Origin: Methylococcaceae bacterium
GTDB lineage: Bacteria; Pseudomonadota; Gammaproteobacteria; Methylococcales; Methylomonadaceae
DNA: 34,512 nt
Reading direction: 5' to 3'
NCBI GenBank assembly: GCA_021647585.1
Contig: JAKIUK010000045.1
Location: 1 to 34,512, forward strand
The stretch's first letter is position 1; each line of letters starts with the position of its first letter. Of this stretch, positions 32,136-34,512 are shown one piece after another. Position numbers and translations under genes: made by a program. The notes beneath the pieces are model-generated. The model ran no database searches. It was not told the DNA's origin and worked only from the letters and a program-made list of their open reading frames with translations.

Positions 32136-33730
32136 GATCCTATATTTAAACTGCTTTTTTTAATCTGATCTTGAAAATATTCAATTGAATATTTTCTACC
32201 TAAGACCACAAGAATATCTTGTTCTTGCAATTCAAAGTTTTGCTCAGGGTTAAAATAAAAATGCTGATTTTTAACCTTATAGCGGTTTCTGTGTTTTCTG
32301 TGTTTTTGATTGGTACTGATAACGCCAACCAGCATTAACTTTCTGTTTTCAAAATCAAGTTTGCCTATTTTCTGCTTCTCCAGCAAACAATTGGGCTGAA
32401 CTATCAAGGTTTCCATCGAAATTTGTTTTTGGTCTTGCAAAATCCCCAGGATTGCTTCAAATGCAACTGGTTGGCCTATATATTCTGCAGCCAGTAATCC
32501 GGCTATTTCAAAAGGTTGAATGACTGTGTTGGCCCCCGCCTGATATAACTTACTTACATTATCCTGTCTATTGGCTCTGGATATAATGTTGATTTCAGGG
32601 TTAAGGTAACGGCTGGTCAAAGTGATGTAGACGTTAATGACATCATTGCCAGTTGTACATAAGACTGCTGTGGCTCCATTATTGATACCGGCATTAATCA
32701 AAACAGCGTTAATGCTGGCATCATCATGAATCGCCAGAAATTGTTGTTCTTTAGCGAGAAAGATATTGTGTTCATCTTTATCAATAATGACAAATGCTTG
32801 TTGATCTTTTTTAAATTGTTTGGCGACTTCCTGTCCGACTCTTCCAAATCCACAAATGATGATAAAGTCATTATAGCGACTTAACTCGGCATAAGTTCTG
32901 TTTTCACGTAAGGTATGCATTTTGTCACTGAATGCAGCGACTATGATTGAAGTAAAGAAAGCTAATACCCCTAACCCGGTCAGTATAAGGGTGATAGCAA
33001 CTAGTCGTCCGCCAAAAGTTATTGGCGTTATATCTCCATAGCCAACGGTAGAAATGGTAACAATAGACCAATAAAAGGCATCATACAGATGTCTGACATT
33101 GCCACCACTGGAGTTGTTTTCAAATAAATAAATCGCAATACTGGAAATAAAAACCAGAAACCCCATAAATATGGCGAGGGTGATTAACTCGAAACGTTTA
33201 CTGGCTAAAACATCGGCAAATACTTTGATGCTATTGGAATATCGAAACAGTTTAAACATGCGAAAAATAAGCAATATCCGCAAAATTCTTAACGGCCGAT
33301 AGCTGGGTAGTATTGCTAGTAAGTCGATAATGGCGAAAAGAGATAGCATGTATTCAAGCTTTTTAGCAAACACCAGCCTGAGTGTATTCAATAAATTGAA
33401 GCGAATGTTTAAGTATTCAGTTTTTTCATATTCCTTAATAATAATTTGATGAGAGTCGGAAAATAACCAGGCTCTTAATAAATATTCACTAATGAATATA
33501 AAGACCACAACTTGTTCAAAAAACTCTCCAGTGGTATTAAGCGTGTGTTCAACACTGTAAACCAGAAAAAATACACTGAGCATGACCAGACAAATCATAA
33601 AAACATCAAAATAAGACTTCATTTTGCTTTGCGGGTTTTCTAGCAGATCGTAAAAAAATCGCTTAGTCTGTCTGTAACGATCAGATGTTTTTAAGAAATA
33701 ACAGAAATAAACGATTATTCGTGCAAGCAT
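32132..33730 (-). CDS. Voltage-gated-type potassium channel with RCK domain
   Basis: The 532-residue protein has six TM segments (S1 about 43-60, S2 about 72-90, S3 about 128-143, S5 about 183-203, S6 about 243-268). S4 carries basic residues every third position (R145, R148, R151, R157, K160, R163). The selectivity filter TVGYGD is at 228-233. After S6 comes a TrkA-N domain with GFGRVG (294-299) and a C-terminal TrkA-C domain ending near residue 520. The fold is like E. coli Kch and Kv-type channels. It overlaps the SDR stop by 1 base and the separate RCK gene by 4 bases. Confidence 0.9.
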   Translation of the reverse strand: MLARIIVYFCYFLKTSDRYRQTKRFFYDLLENPQSKMKSYFDVFMICLVMLSVFFLVYSVEHTLNTTGEFFEQVVVFIFISEYLLRAWLFSDSHQIIIKEYEKTEYLNIRFNLLNTLRLVFAKKLEYMLSLFAIIDLLAILPSYRPLRILRILLIFRMFKLFRYSNSIKVFADVLASKRFELITLAIFMGFLVFISSIAIYLFENNSSGGNVRHLYDAFYWSIVTISTVGYGDITPITFGGRLVAITLILTGLGVLAFFTSIIVAAFSDKMHTLRENRTYAELSRYNDFIIICGFGRVGQEVAKQFKKDQQAFVIIDKDEHNIFLAKEQQFLAIHDDASINAVLINAGINNGATAVLCTTGNDVINVYITLTSRYLNPEINIISRANRQDNVSKLYQAGANTVIQPFEIAGLLAAEYIGQPVAFEAILGILQDQKQISMETLIVQPNCLLEKQKIGKLDFENRKLMLVGVISTNQKHRKHRNRYKVKNQHFYFNPEQNFELQEQDILVVLGRKYSIEYFQDQIKKSSLNIGS

Positions 33731-34449
33731 TAGGACTGTGTCTTAAATTTGATCACTTTATTAGCTGGATTCAGGTTGATTTCATCAATTACCATATTTT
33801 GATTTGAGTTTAGTATGTAATTTACCGTTTCGGCAATATCTTCAGGCAATAAAGCATGACTTTCATTATCTCCAGGCTGGAACGTCAATGATTCAAAAAA
33901 AGCGGTATTGACCATGCCAGGGTTAATTAAGGAGATACGAATACTGCTGTTGCCACATTCTTCTCTTAACGCCTGAGTAAACCCCCGTAGAGCAAATTTA
34001 CTGGCACAGTAAATTGAACCTTTTCTGCTGCCTTTTAAAGCAGCCTCAGAACCAATATAAATCAGATTGCTGTGAGCTTTTCTTTTTAAACCGGGAATAA
34101 GTGCACGAGTTATAACAGCCTGGCTAGTAAAGTTAACTGTTATCAATTGTTCTATTTGTTGACAGGAAAACTGTTCAAGAGAACCAAACTGCCCATAACC
34201 TGCAGAAAATATAATAGTATCCAACTCTGGGTGTGTTTTCTCTATAGTCTTTATTTTAGTAGAAATTTGATCAAGCAGAGAAAAATCGATTTCTATAAAA
34301 CTAAAATTTTTATGTGGTGTATCAAATTGTCTGCAATGTCGAGAAGTACCAATGACGACGTGGCCTTGTTGTAATAGCTTTTTTGCAACAGCACGGCCAA
34401 TACCCGAGCTGGCTCCTGTGACTAGGATCGTTCTTTTTATAGGGTGCAT
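33730..34449 (-). CDS. Short-chain dehydrogenase/reductase
   Basis: The 239-residue classical SDR has the nucleotide motif TGASSGIG (11-18), SAGYG (about 82-86) and N106. The catalytic triad is S134, Y147 and K151 (YCASK at 147-151). G33-TSR suggests NADP preference because of the Arg after the second strand, though this is weak. The substrate is unknown; a carbonyl of a lipid or small metabolite is plausible. It appears to be the first gene of the cluster. Only 63 bp of upstream sequence are in the window, so an additional upstream gene or promoter cannot be judged. Confidence 0.85.
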   Translation of the reverse strand: MHPIKRTILVTGASSGIGRAVAKKLLQQGHVVIGTSRHCRQFDTPHKNFSFIEIDFSLLDQISTKIKTIEKTHPELDTIIFSAGYGQFGSLEQFSCQQIEQLITVNFTSQAVITRALIPGLKRKAHSNLIYIGSEAALKGSRKGSIYCASKFALRGFTQALREECGNSSIRISLINPGMVNTAFFESLTFQPGDNESHALLPEDIAETVNYILNSNQNMVIDEINLNPANKVIKFKTQS

Positions 34450-34512
34450 GGGAAGAATTTTGACGGCGGGATATAGCTTAACAACAGTTTGCTACAGTAT
34501 TGCATCATTTCC

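Overview
The window looks like a chromosomal segment of a low-GC gammaproteobacterium. Housekeeping genes are of gammaproteobacterial type: Rep helicase, ComM/YifB, UbiK, ArgS followed by an FtsN-like SPOR protein, RibA, HspQ, PriA and DsbB. Two small exported proteins end in PEP-CTERM-like sorting tails (PVP variants), a feature common in Methylococcales (methanotrophs). A methanotroph-like organism is therefore plausible, but no methane-oxidation gene is present to prove it.

Layout. 1-362: palindromic repeats downstream of rep. 363-8360 (minus strand): comM-rep at one end and ubiK at the other, separated by an accessory block (PEP-CTERM-like protein, RhlA-like hydrolase with a JmjC/cupin-like oxygenase, chalcone-isomerase-like protein). 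8486-9340 (+): a beta-hydroxyacid dehydrogenase. 9689-15999 (-): a heavy-metal RND efflux operon (small exported His-containing protein, CzcC, CzcB, CzcA, DUF3240). 16119-17728 (+): a Tim44-like protein and a SAM methyltransferase. 17996-18307 (-): hspQ. 18430-19068 (+): ribA. 19430-21817 (+): a LonB/YcbZ-like protease. 21824-22438 (-): a second PEP-CTERM-like protein. 22733-24126 (+): a decayed GGDEF-EAL gene. 24227-26565 (-): argS and the SPOR protein. 26748-27119 (+): a small unknown protein. 27616-29835 (-): priA. 30125-34449 (-): a tightly overlapping run of SDR, voltage-gated K+ channel, separate RCK protein, dsbB and an exported methyltransferase-like protein.

The most unusual content is a set of non-coding palindromic elements. 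One family of about 163 bp (ends CCTAGAAAAATCAGTTGG) occurs in three near-complete copies plus relics. One copy splits the EAL domain of the decayed diguanylate cyclase/phosphodiesterase gene and is flanked by a 5-bp direct repeat; removing it restores the EAL reading frame exactly. A 240-bp relative with the same ends but another interior has its own 5-bp target duplication (TTAAA). A second palindrome family (ends GAGCGAGGATT) follows ribA and lies beside two copies of the first family. Near 27.3-27.5 kb a run of short hairpins each presents GGA in its loop, as CsrA/RsmA-binding RNAs do. It shares sequence blocks with the second palindrome family. No tRNA, rRNA, CRISPR array, prophage or intact transposase was seen.
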